Source: Dipteris shenzhenensis
Taxonomy: Eukaryota > Polypodiophyta > Polypodiopsida > Gleicheniales
Assembly (NCBI GenBank): GCA_047967505.1
Contig: CM106540.1
Direction: 5' to 3' (one strand)
Length of the DNA stretch: 64,000 nt
Shown: piece after piece, positions 1-10,261 of the stretch
Layout: each line of letters begins with the position of its first letter
Numbering within the stretch: position 1 is the stretch's first letter
The notes under the pieces: model-generated
The model's database searches: none
What the model saw: the letters and a program-made list of their open reading frames with translations, nothing else
Told to the model about the DNA's origin: nothing
Made by a program: the position numbers and the translations under genes

Positions 1-235
1 TCCTCCCGCTTCCCCTTCCCCTCCCGTCTCCCTCCCTTCCCCCCTCCCCTCCCTTCCTCCTTTCCGCCTCCCTTCCCCTCTCCTCCTGCTTCCCCCTCCC
101 CTCCCCTCCCTTCCTCCCTTTCCCCTCCCTTCCCCTCTCCTCCCACTTCCCCCTCCCCTCCCCTCCCTTCCTCCCTCCCCTCCACTCCCTTCCCCTCTCC
201 TCTCGCTTCCCCTCCCCTCTTCTCCCGCTTCCCCC
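1..235. repeat. Pyrimidine-rich (CCCTCC/CTTCC) low-complexity tract
   Basis: Almost pure C and T on the plus strand, made of irregular CCCTCCC and CTTCC words, cut by the window start. The same tract with the same irregularities recurs near the right edge, ending at about 62674. A mirror purine tract follows a short mixed spacer, so the pair could form a hairpin or triplex. No gene. Confidence 0.95.
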
Positions 236-240
236 TCCGA

Positions 241-342
241 GCGGAGAGCTTTTTTGTTTTAGGCGGGGAGGCGGGGAGCGGTGAGGGGGAAGTGAGGGGA
301 GGAGAGGGGAGAGGGGAGGGGAGGGGTGGGGTGGGGAGGGAA
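241..342. repeat. Purine-rich GGGGA tract, left part
   Basis: G/A-rich tract following the spacer that contains GAGCGGAGAGC and a T run. It continues at 3266 on the far side of the LTR element, so the element inserted into one originally continuous purine tract. Confidence 0.85.
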
Positions 343-683
343 TGTGAAAGTGCGGATCGTGCTCTCCTAGTGCAACATGGAATTAGCAAAAGATCAAGGG
401 GGATCAAACTATAGAAGAAACTCCATGAGAGACATACGGTAGGCAATACCCAATCTATTGCAATGTGCTTGTATTCAACAACACATGATAGGCCTCTTAT
501 ATAGAGAGTGCCCTTTGAATAGTCAAACCATGTGTGATCCTCTCATCCACATCTCTTCTTGTGGATATCCTCAATCCACATCTCCACATCATGTAGTCCA
601 CATCTTAGGGTGGCTACTTTAATTCTTTCCTATACCATACCTTAGCCTTTAATTATGTGCTCATGGCACCACAACTCTCAACA
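343..683 (-). repeat. 3' LTR of the non-autonomous element
   Basis: It is bounded by TGT...ACA, 341 bp, and matches 2925-3265 and 62780-63120. The polypurine tract lies just inside, at about 684-692. Confidence 0.85.
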
Positions 684-2912
684 CCTTCCCTTGGTGCCAT
701 GACCCTTTGGCTACTGCAAGGTGGTCAGATGTGAGTTACATTCCATCACCTCCCCTTAGTGCATGCATTGCTACTTAAGGTGGTCAAGTGTGGTTTTTAC
801 ATGTCAATACCTCCCCTGGGTGTTCATAGCTACTCTCAGGTGGTCAGGCTTGTTTTACAAAACATAGAAAAGGTTGGCAAGATTTTTGTTTGTCGATGGT
901 GTTCGCTTCTTCTCTTGACATAGCTTGATGCATGATGCTTTGTTCTTCCATGTGCCTTAATGCTTTCTATGTGGATGCCATGCTTTTTGCTATGGTCATC
1001 TCATGCTTTTTGCATTCATGCATTGCTTTTCCATTTGTTGCAAAGGTCTTACCAATTGATTTCTTTCAATATTGGTAGTGTCTAATTGCATAAAATGATT
1101 CTGACTTGACAGCGCGTAGAGCTCGAAAAGACGATCACTTTTTCTTTTTGGAGTGTGTCCAAATTCTTCCTGGATTGGAAGTTACGGCTTGTCAAAGGTT
1201 CTGTGAAGAAGAGGTCCTTTGATGATGTGTCATAGGGATTCACATGCTCCACTCACACTGTGCTTAGCAAGAAGCTATGTGCTTCGGTGGAACTTTTAAC
1301 TAACCCCATAACTTAACCATGGCTATGTTTGACCTTACATTATTGTGTCTTATCTGCCACCTGGCACTCTGCTAACCAAAGGCCACCAAACCAAACTTGG
1401 AGTTAGCTAGACTGAACCACAGGTCCTATCTGCCACGTGGCTTTTCCAAGGAAGCCTTACAAGAAAAATGAAGTTTGCAGTAGGGAGCTCGAGGCGACGC
1501 ACGATTGCGCTCTGAATCTCGATTTTGTTGAAGGTGATCGGAGGCTGGGCTTTGAGATTACCAAGAGCCCTGGGAATGCTTGCTACTATAGGGGCTAGAG
1601 TGCTTGTAAAAACAGTGTCCCAAGCTTTGCAGGTACTCGCTGTGTTGAAGGGCATTGGAGGCAAGCTTTCGTTTAGCGCTGAATTCTATTGACTATTGGT
1701 GAGGCACAGCATTGGAACTAGAGCTAGTGTCATTGGAGATGGAGGAGAACCGTAACCATTTGCTGGTGCTTGTGTTGGACAGACCAGCTGCCCAGGAGTA
1801 TGAGGCACTGTGGAGTAGTAGTTTAGAGCATCACGGGCGAGTAGGGTCTCTTTGTGGAGACGGTCAAAATAGCCCATCACTCCTAGAATACCAGACGAGA
1901 ACCAATCCGAGACGATGTGCTAGAAGATTGGATTCAGAATCAATCACCATAACCACTTGCTAGAGCGATTAATCAAGCGTAGAAGAAGTGGATGACGACC
2001 TACGAGTGTGAATTTCCTAGCTACAATTCACCATTATGAACGTGCTAGCACGGATTAGCTGGAAAGAGAGATGAGCAAATGACAATTTACCAGAGCTGGA
2101 CAAAAGTGATTCAAGCTAGTTGTGAATCGAGCGAGCAGAGGGCATAGGCTGGCGCGTTGGAGCTCTAAGCTCTTTGCTCAGGCCTGTTTGTGTGTCATAG
2201 CTTGTAAATGGCGGGCAAGCTCGATGGAGGGCTGCTACAAGGCGTTATGGCATAGTCCATTGGGACTACCATTTCATGTGAGCAGAGAAGGAGAAATCTC
2301 CTTGGCTGAGCGGCTGGACCTCAGAAGCATGCTGAAAGTGGTGGACGGGTGCTAAAGCTTGCTTGCTGAAGTCGTTTGTTGGTGGACTTGCAGTCAGTGA
2401 AGGCATGTAGGCCAGTAGTTTTTTTTTGAACTTGCTTTGTTTGCAGGAGCTATTGCTGAGCCATTACGAGCAACCGTAGAGGTTGTTGGCGGATACCAAA
2501 GTTGCCGTAGAGATTGGCCTTTGGAGTGGGCTCTTGGAGGCACTGTTCGGAGTGGTTCATTGCAGAGTTGATGACTGAATTTGTTGCACAAGCCACCTTA
2601 GCTCATCACCTTTCTCTCTTTCCCTAAGTTCTCTAAGGCACAAGAAGACTCCCACTAAAAGTCTTATCTATCTCTCTCTCTCATAAACATATCTCCCCTC
2701 TCAAGCTACCTCATTCACAAAGAAGCATATCTTTCTCTCACTTGGAGTGAACGGAATGAATAACTCTCCCTCTCAATTCTCAGGAATGACGAAAATATCT
2801 CAAAGCAATCAACATAATTTTCATTCAATGGATGGAATTCTCTCAATCTAAAACTAAAACTAACCTAAGAGAAAACATGTGCTCCTAAGGCAACCTAGGA
2901 GACTAGACCTAA

Positions 2913-2924
2913 GCTGTGATACCA
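2913..2924 (-). other. Primer binding site, tRNA-iMet type
   Basis: On the minus strand TGGTATCACAGC follows the 5' LTR. The canonical plant iMet primer site is TGGTATCAGAGC, which both copia elements in this window carry exactly. This fixes the element's orientation. Confidence 0.75.
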
Positions 2925-3265
2925 TTTGAAAGTGCGGATCGTGCTCTCCTAGTGCAATGTGCAATTAGCAAAAGATCAAGGGGGATCAAACCATAGAAGA
3001 AACTCCATGAGAGACATATGGTAGGCAATACCCAATCTATTGCAATGTGCTTGTATTTAACAATACATGATAGGCCTCTTATATAGAGAGTGCCCTTTGA
3101 ATAGTCAAACCATGTGTGATCCTCTCATCCACATCTCTCCTTGTGGATATCCTCAATCCACATCTCCATATCATGTAGTCCACATCCTAGGGTGGCTACT
3201 TTAATTCTTTCCTAGACCATACCTTAGCCTTTAATTATGTGCTCATGGCACCACAACTCTCAACA
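2925..3265 (-). repeat. 5' LTR of the non-autonomous element
   Basis: Same sequence as 343-683 with about a dozen changes; the terminal TG next to the primer site has decayed to TT. Confidence 0.85.
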
Positions 3266-3529
3266 GGGGAGAGGGGAGGGGGGGAGGCGAGAGGGGAGGG
3301 TGGCAGGGGAGGGGCAGGGCGAGGAGGGGAGGAGAGGGGGGACAGATGGGAGGGCGGGAAGGAGGATGGGAGGGCGGGGCGGGGAGGTGGGAGGAGAGGA
3401 GAGAGGCGGGGAGGGGAGACGGGAGGGGAGGGGAGAGGCGGGGAGACAGGAGGAGAGGAGAGGGGTGGGGAGGGGCGGGCAGACGGGAGAGGAGGGGAGG
3501 GGAGGGGAGGGCGGGGGGACAAGGAGGGC
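3266..3529. repeat. Purine-rich GGGGA/GGCGGG tract, right part
   Basis: Continuation of the tract at 241-342, G/A almost throughout on the plus strand. Open frames here exist only because TA-containing stops are absent; they are not genes. Confidence 0.9.
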
Positions 3530-3592
3530 GAGGGGATTAACCCCCCCTAACTTGTTGTACAGGCAACAGGTTAGGGGGGGGTTAATCCCCTC
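3530..3592. repeat. Near-perfect palindrome closing the purine tract
   Basis: Arms of about 22 nt (GAGGGGATTAACCCCCCCTA and its complement) flank a loop containing GGCAACAGGTTAG. The loop word CAACAGGTT also recurs in the foldback structure at 59.2-60.5 kb. It could be the terminus of a foldback-type element or a strong hairpin. Confidence 0.8.
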
Positions 3593-3599
3593 CTCTCCT

Positions 3600-4169
3600 T
3601 AAGTCGGGGCCCTTCGGGGCTCTCAAAAAAAAAAGAAAAAGAAAAAAATAAATTTAATTTTAAAAAAAAAATAAAATATAAAAAAATTAAATTAAATTTT
3701 AAATATATAAATAAATAATTAAAATAGAATAAAATAATCTTTAAAAAATAAAAAATTAAATTAATAAATTTAATTTAATTTAATTTAAAAATTAAAAATA
3801 AATAAATAAATAAAATTTAAAAATTTTGAATTTTAAAAAATAAATAAATTAAAATTTAAATATATAGATATATAAATAAATAAATTTAAACAAATAAAAT
3901 AAAAATTTTTAAAAATCAAATAAAATTTTAGAAAAATTAAATTAAATTCTTTTATCTATGTTTATAAAATATTTTGAATTAAATTATTTATGTATAAAAA
4001 TATTAGATTAAAAAATAGTATCTAGAAATATAAAAATATATTTTTAAAAGTATATTTAAACTTTTAAATTTTTAATATTTAAATATTTAATTAGCAATTT
4101 TTTTAATATTTTGAGTTTGAAAATCATTATAATTCTCATTTTTTATTTTTGATTGCTTTGTAGAAAACT
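3600..4169. other. AT-rich spacer, no gene seen
   Basis: Long runs of A and T with repeated TAAATTTAAT and AAATAAAT words. A small GC hairpin (GGGCCCTTCGGGGCTC) lies at about 3607-3622, just before an A run. The spacer leads into the orphan ORF starting at 4170. Confidence 0.8.
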
Positions 4170-7100
4170 ATGGCTTCGAGTTTTGGTTCCAAGGTGTCTT
4201 TCAAATATCTTGAACATGCTTGGTATTTTATGGAGCATAAATCAAAGTATTTTTTGGTGATCACTGCGGAGAATGTGTCAAGCATGAAATATTCTCCAGA
4301 GGCAGTAAGAAATGGTGGCATGGTCTCAACCATCAACATTAAAGAAAATAATTTGATAGAAGTTGTGTGCAAAGGGAAGAATGACGATGTGGTCTACAAG
4401 TTACGAGTTACGCACAAGCACTTCTTGAAGCCCTTACCAGATTCAATTGAGGGATCCCAAGAATTACTTAGTGCCTTGGAAGCATTGAAGAAAATGTGGA
4501 ATGCATTCAGCATTAGTAAGTACGCCATCTATAACATGTAACCCTCAAGTTGTACCGCCAATATCTGTGGCGATAACTACGGTATCTCTGGCAAGAGTAA
4601 CTACAATATTTGTAGTAGTAACTATAGTATCTCCAACTGTACCTACACCATCGACTGTTGCAACTACAGGAACAAGGAGTGATCGTGGAGCAGATTCAAG
4701 TTCCACATCTATTCTCAAAAAGAGAGCAAAAATAACTCCTACTTCACGTGTAGATCGTTCAAGTACATGTTATCTAAAACCAGGGAAAAAATTAGATAGT
4801 GATGATCAAGAGGATCCACAAGAAGAAGATACAAGTCTCGTAGACTTTTCTATAAGTGTGGTAGACTTACATCCTCCAAACTTGGATGAGGAGTATATTT
4901 GGGGATTTTTATAATTCAGCGTGGCCACAATGCTTATTGATCAAGCTTCATTGTTCACAAATCAAAGAAAGCTAGATAAGACATTTGCACGCAAATTATA
5001 TGAAGATACGAGGAAAATAAGAACTCTAGTTGCCACTAATATCACTCTTCATTCTATGGCATTTAAGAGACTTCAAGAAGATGATCCTACATTGCCTGAT
5101 GTCACATTTCAAAAGCGCATGGACTTTCTTGATGCTTTTGAGAACTTTAGAAGGAGTGACTTTGTTCATGGAGAGTCTTTGTACCAAAGCCGATATGGGA
5201 CTGACATCGACAAGAGATACATGTTGGCAAAGAATAGATTATTAGAAAGATGCAGGTTTGAGCCCATCGATGGGCAACACTTTTGTGAAGCTTGCAGGAT
5301 CACCCTTGATGAGGGAAGAAAAGGAAACTTGCCACAGATTGAGTGGATGGAAAAGTTTCAATGGGTCATTTGTCATGTATGCATATTTAACGATGACTCG
5401 AAGTACATTCTAGAATCAAAAAGGCTGAATTCTACTCCATTTAGGTTGAAAAAAAGCTCTTCTCTTTTTGAGATCTTGATAAAGGTAAGGGAGTTATGGG
5501 TGGGGTATGAAAAGCCACAAACAGTGAAGGGCAGGAGACCTACATATGAGTACATGGCAAAGAGGACTCGGTTCTATAGATGCTTGAAAGGTGTTGTAAG
5601 CAATATGCAAGGCATACCAAGTAATAAGGTTGAGGCAAAGGATCTGAACACCGCCGTTTCAAGATACAGGGATGTTACTTGCATTATCTTCTACGAGGAC
5701 TCAGTGTTTCAGAGCATGGTGGATGTTTGCCAAGCACATGAAAGAGAAAAGATATCCTTTGAGGAACCAGAGCACATTGCAACTCAGAGGAAAGAAATAA
5801 TGAAACCGATATCTATTGTTTAGTGCAGAGCATTAAGGTTTGTTCTAGATGCAATAACAGAAGAAGTATGCAAGAAGATCCTAAGCGATGACTGCTTCTT
5901 TGGAAAGAAGAGCAAGCATAGTAACTTGGATGAAGTGGTCACCCGAATGATCCAAAATGAGGCTGCTCTCTCAGCACTATTGTTTTTATTGAAATCTAAT
6001 GATGAGTTAGCTGGCAAGTAAATTAATATGAATAAGAAGAAAGCACAACTCCTTGATAAGACATGGGCTAGAAAGTGGTTGGCTTTAATGGATGCGGATT
6101 CCACACCAACAAAGGATCTAAGAGCTAAAATGCCAAAGGTTATTGAGACAAAATATATGGACATCAAGAAAAATCCACTGCCCAAGGTAGAGCAATTGGT
6201 GGTTTAGATGATGGTTCTCCATTCAGCTTCTCCTATGATATCTTCCTATCAGAGAATGAAACAAATTTTGCACACATCAATGGCATTGATACAGAGCATT
6301 TCATAACAATGAGCGGTCATGCTTGGGAGAAGCCATGTGTATTTTTCATAGATGAATTGCAAGACCTTGTAGTGTCACGGATAGTTGAACTTATGCAGTT
6401 TATCATAGAAGGTCCTATGGCAGATAAGAAAAGATCAACGTTGGTCCTGTTCATGACAGAATCACAAAGGGATGCCTTGTATGCGAGTTTGACATCTGTA
6501 TTTGGGTATTTACTTTCAAAAGTATACCATGGTATAGTCCTATGCAATCATATGACTATCTTGGAAGGCACTGCCATTCAAGTCTTGCATCCTTTCTTGA
6601 TGTGCTTCTTATCCAAGGGTGGTGGCAATCTAATAAAAATTCCTTTAAGGACTCTCGAGTTTCATTACTTTGAGGACAATAAGGTTAAACTTGATGTAGC
6701 AATGGTGGATTACAGAAAGCCGATGGATCCTGATGTGATACTAGAGATGATAAAGAATTTACTAAATGATGGGTGGGAAGTAGCATTGTATCGAATGGGT
6801 TTTACTACTGAGAAATCGCTATGCCAAGGTAGAAATGTAAATGTCATCGATATCAGCCATCAGATTGAGTTCTTTGACACATATTACAGTTGCACTACCT
6901 TCTTTGAAGAGGAAAATGTCAAAGAAGAGGGTAGTGAGAAAAATGTTGAAGACGAGGGTAGTGAGTCTGAGGGTGATGATTCTATCTCAGGTGATGATGA
7001 GGATGAAAGCTCTGCATCGGATGACTTATGCCAAGAAGAAATATGCACAAAAAATAAGGGTGATCAATTGTCAACTAGAGTCAAGGAGATTCCACTCATC

Positions 7101-7630
7101 ATACGGGAAGGCTCGCGGTAGCAAGAAGTAGTAGTACAGCACATCAAAGGAAAAGGTAAGGCTAAAGAGGTGGAAGCACTTCCCTTGAAATTAAAAGTTA
7201 GGAAGGCACCTTTGATCTTGGGTGAAGGACATGCAAGTGGATCAAGCAAGGAAGCCTTACCCAAAGAAGGTATGAATGAGGCAAAGCATGACTAGGAGGA
7301 GTTATGAGGAGGCATAGATGGTTCTTCAACCATGACCTTATAGACTCTAGAGTAGCCTACTAGTCAGGAACCTAGTAGCCAGGACCCTACTCACTAAGAA
7401 CTTGGACATGAAACTTTAGAGCAGCCTACTAGTCAGGTGATTAGAACTAAAGAGCAAACTACTGAGGACCTTGCTACTAAGACTCCAGTCTTAGAGCAGC
7501 CTATTAGTCAGGAACCTGGTAGTCAAGGGCACATTGAGGACATTGGTACTATCTTAGAGAAGCCTATTAGTTGACCCTGGTAGTCAAGGGCCTGGCATTG
7601 AGGACATTGGTACTGAGGAACATGATGGCT
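4170..7630 (+). pseudogene. Decayed long orphan gene, function unknown
   Basis: A string of plus-strand open segments reads as one broken protein. The first segment (4170-4541) starts ATG-GCT. A frame change leads to a Ser/Thr/Pro-rich linker (to 4914), then 4915-5823. In-frame stops lie at 4912, 5821 and 6019, and a frameshift near 6190 joins the segment running through 6309 to 7121. Visible parts are a possible zinc site (HFCEAC ... WVICHVC, near 5278-5382), a block with FIDELQDLV near 6343, an acidic Glu/Asp/Ser tail (6900-7060), and degenerate QPTSQEP-type repeats to about 7630. A GTAAGT at 4515 and TTCAG at 4915-4919 could be splice sites, but the region between them is itself open. I recognise no family. 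The stops suggest a pseudogene, possibly of transposon origin. Confidence 0.6.
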
Positions 7631-7639
7631 GACGGCTTT

Positions 7640-8817
7640 GTAATCACAAGTTTTGAACTTCGCAAGTTTTGAACTTCTATGTAAAGTGAATATCTAATAA
7701 AAAGTTAACTACTTTTTTTATTTCTTTACTCTCATTATTGTGTATAAAGATTGTTTATGAGGTCCATTTTATACTTAATGGTATATTTTAAACTTTATGT
7801 CAATGTAGCCTTATGGTGATTAATCTCGTGGATTGCACACAATGGTTAAGGTGCCATTCTCTAGATGTCAATGTGGTCATAGATGATTGTTCTAAGAGAA
7901 TGGCTCTGGTGCCATTGTCCACAACACCATATGATTATATTGAGAATGGAAACTGTTCCATTCTCCACAACACGATATGATTATATTGAAAATGGCACAT
8001 GTGCCATTAATTACAAGGCTTGAGGAGAATGGCAACAGTTCCATTCTCCATTCTCCATGTGATGAATGACATTGGTGCCATTCTCCAAATATTCATATGA
8101 TGTTGTGGAGAATGGCACCAGTGCCATTCTCCAAAACTTCAACTCATTTGGTGAAAAAAACTCAGATTTTGTAGGAAATTTGAGTTTACAATTCAAAATT
8201 TTCTTCAAAATCTAAATTTTAAGTTTAAAAAAATCTAGAATGTTAAAAATAACACCTATTTCATTAATTTTGGACTAGTGCACCGTCCAAATTCGTTTTG
8301 TGAGATAATTTTGGATAAAGCATTTAAAAAAAAGAGGCTCTTATAAAACAAAACTTTGAGTCAAAAAGTAAGATTTTAAAAAATCAAATTAGAAAAAATG
8401 ACGTGACATGTTATTAAAACTAGAGTACATCAAAAAAAGGGGACTTCATGTTGTTAAAAGAGACAAAAAGTAAGATTAAAAAAAATCAAATTAGAGTTAA
8501 AAATCAAAAAGTGAGAAAAAAAACTAGAGTACATTTAAAAAAAAGCTTGACACATTTGTACAAGAAGTAGATCATATAATTGAAAGCCATATGGTGTTAA
8601 AAAACACCTTCCATTAGCTGATCCTAGAAGATGTCATCTTTGTCTCTCTTGTCTATTACAACTTTACATTAGAGAACTAAAAAGTCTTTGTGGAACTTTA
8701 GTTTCATTTCTTGTCTATTACAATTACTTTAGAAAACACATAAGTCTATGGAATTAAATTTCACAGTTACTTTAAATTTCTATGGAATTAAATTTCCATC
8801 ACTTGACTATTAAGTCA
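7640..8817. other. AT-rich intergenic region with palindrome cluster
   Basis: After the orphan gene the sequence is AT-rich and non-coding. It holds the palindromes listed at 7895-8132, then A-rich DNA with weak repeats of AAAATCAAATTAGA and TCAAAAAGT words (about 8340-8540). No gene is seen. Confidence 0.7.
7895..8132. repeat. Cluster of ~26-bp palindromes (GGAGAATGGCAC family)
   Basis: Copies lie at 7895-7920, 7942-7966, 8024-8049 and 8107-8132, plus a weaker one near 7989. The 8107 copy has the 12-nt arm GGAGAATGGCAC, two central bases, then the exact reverse complement of the arm. Paired changes in both arms (GGCAC/GTGCC versus GGAAC/GTTCC) occur among copies elsewhere. The function is unknown. 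Confidence 0.85.
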
Positions 8818-9224
8818 TTAGAGAGAGCATATATCCTCGAAAGTGCCTACTATGGCATTGGCTTCATGAAAACAAGCAGACTTTAAACTTGCAGGCCATG
8901 CGTAACCAGGGCTAGCATCGCAAATCTCCTCACAGACTCTCCTCACAACTTGTTTCGAATCTTCCGCCGACTTGTAAGCATTCAATAACTCTTCTTTTCT
9001 TTGTTGACTTTCCTCATCTTCACCATTTTTTTCAATATAGCTTCTAGCCACTGCCATATCCTGTACGAAAATTTAACTCGTTCGCATAAGAAGTACGTGA
9101 TTAAAAGAAGCGAAAAAGAAAGATAAGGATATTCACCTCTTTTGCTGAGTTTAAATCAAGCAACCATGTGCATAACATATCCTCCTCGAATGATTTTCCC
9201 TTAATTAGTCCATACAAAAGAGAT
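8818..9224 (-). CDS. Last two exons of a gene of unknown function (partial)
   Basis: Minus-strand exon 9224-9137 follows a good acceptor (TTCTGTCTTAG) and ends GAG at a GTGAAT donor. The next exon, 9060-8818, follows CGTACAG and runs to TAA. The splice is in phase and gives about 109 residues, charged and probably helical (for example DEESQQRKEELLNAYKSAED), with Cys and Trp in a tail around CDASPGYAWP. I do not recognise the family. The gypsy element lies 43 bp upstream of the first exon, in what looks like an intron, and no earlier exons could be identified beyond it at 18484. The gene is probably disrupted. Confidence 0.55.
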
Positions 9225-9271
9225 CTAAGACAGAATTTGAGTTCAGTAAATGAAGTCAGGTAGTAACTAGT

Positions 9272-10261
9272 TTTAGCCGGAAAAGAAACCGAGACCAAAG
9301 GCTAGAGACTAAGTATGGTGACGCTCAAAGGCCATAGAGAGAAGGAGATCACGAGGGCGAAGGGATGTCATAGGGGTGAATAAGGAATTAGAAGTGGAGG
9401 GAAGGAAAAGGGAGACTATGACACAAGGGGAAAGGGAGAGTGGGAAGAGAAGCAAGTACATGATAGGAAGAGGAATGTTGAGATGTAGACATCAAGGGAA
9501 GTGAACCATACTTTATTGGAAAGGAGGGATGAGAGGGAAATATCAAAATACTAGCTAGGTGGCTTTACAAGAATGAGCGTGTCACATCAAGGAATTCCCC
9601 CTTCCTTTTATAGCCAAAAGAGGGGGTCTCTCCACATTAATGTATCCTCCCACATGCATGGTGTGTGTGGAAAAGTCTCCCATGTGGGCTAGGTGGGTAC
9701 GCACTCTCAATTGTATGCGACAACCCTTTGCCTCAATTTTTCCGCATAAATCAAGCCCCATATCACAAGTTTATGATACTCCCTAGGTCTCTTCCAATTT
9801 TATAATAGGTTCAAACCTCTAGGAGGACAAGTGGAGGGTTGGCACAAGGAATCTTGCCACCTCGTCCTACTTTCCCCATTATTTAACTAGCTCTCTTTGT
9901 CCTTCTATACCTCCCCCACATGGGCCTATCCCATATGGAGGGAATAACTCAATATAATAGCCATCTCCACCCATTTTATATTGCTTCTCCCTTGGCCTTT
10001 GAGCCTTATCTCAATTATTGCATCCTAGGTGGAGGGGTGGCACATGGAGGAGCCATACCACCTTGCATTTTATAATATTACTATTATGGATTATGTACAA
10101 CACACCTTATGGGTCCTCTTACATGGAAGGGTGGCACATGGTCATGCCTTGCCACCTCAACCTTGGGCCCTATGCACACCATATTTGATTATACTATTGC
10201 CACATATACAATCACACATACATATTAATGCCTTTTTCCTTAGACAATTTTATCCATAACA
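9272..10261 (-). repeat. 3' LTR of the gypsy element
   Basis: 990 bp. On the minus strand it begins TGTTATGG after the polypurine run CTGGGGGGGGGAAC and ends CCGGCTAAA, an unusual terminus in place of CA. The last codons of pol extend about 12 bp into it. Confidence 0.95.

Larger units (their letters stand above)
343..3265 (-). mobile_element. Non-autonomous LTR retrotransposon (TRIM/LARD-like), complete
   Basis: Two direct repeats of 341 bp (343-683 and 2925-3265) bound a 2.2-kb interior with no gag or pol. On the minus strand the LTR begins TGTTGAGAG, preceded by a purine run AAGGGAAGG (polypurine tract). Its far end CACTTTCA is followed by TGGTATCACAGC, which fits an initiator-Met tRNA primer site with one mismatch. 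The element therefore reads right to left. The two LTRs differ at about a dozen sites by eye, so it is older than the gypsy element at 9.3 kb. The flanks gggaa and gggga could be a 5-bp target duplication, but the purine context makes this weak. The short ORFs inside look like chance. It would need enzymes from another element to move. Confidence 0.85.

Noticed and set aside
1407-2591. Short frames of 64-85 codons inside the first LTR element
   Set aside because: They lie on both strands, show no motif and overlap one another; the element interior is non-coding.
3235-3602. Several Gly/Arg/Glu-rich or Pro-rich open frames on both strands
   Set aside because: They lie in a purine-only tract where stop codons cannot easily occur; there is no promoter, no start context and no constraint.
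10029-10259. 76-codon plus-strand frame, identical at 18246-18476
   Set aside because: It lies inside the gypsy LTR and appears twice only because the LTR does.
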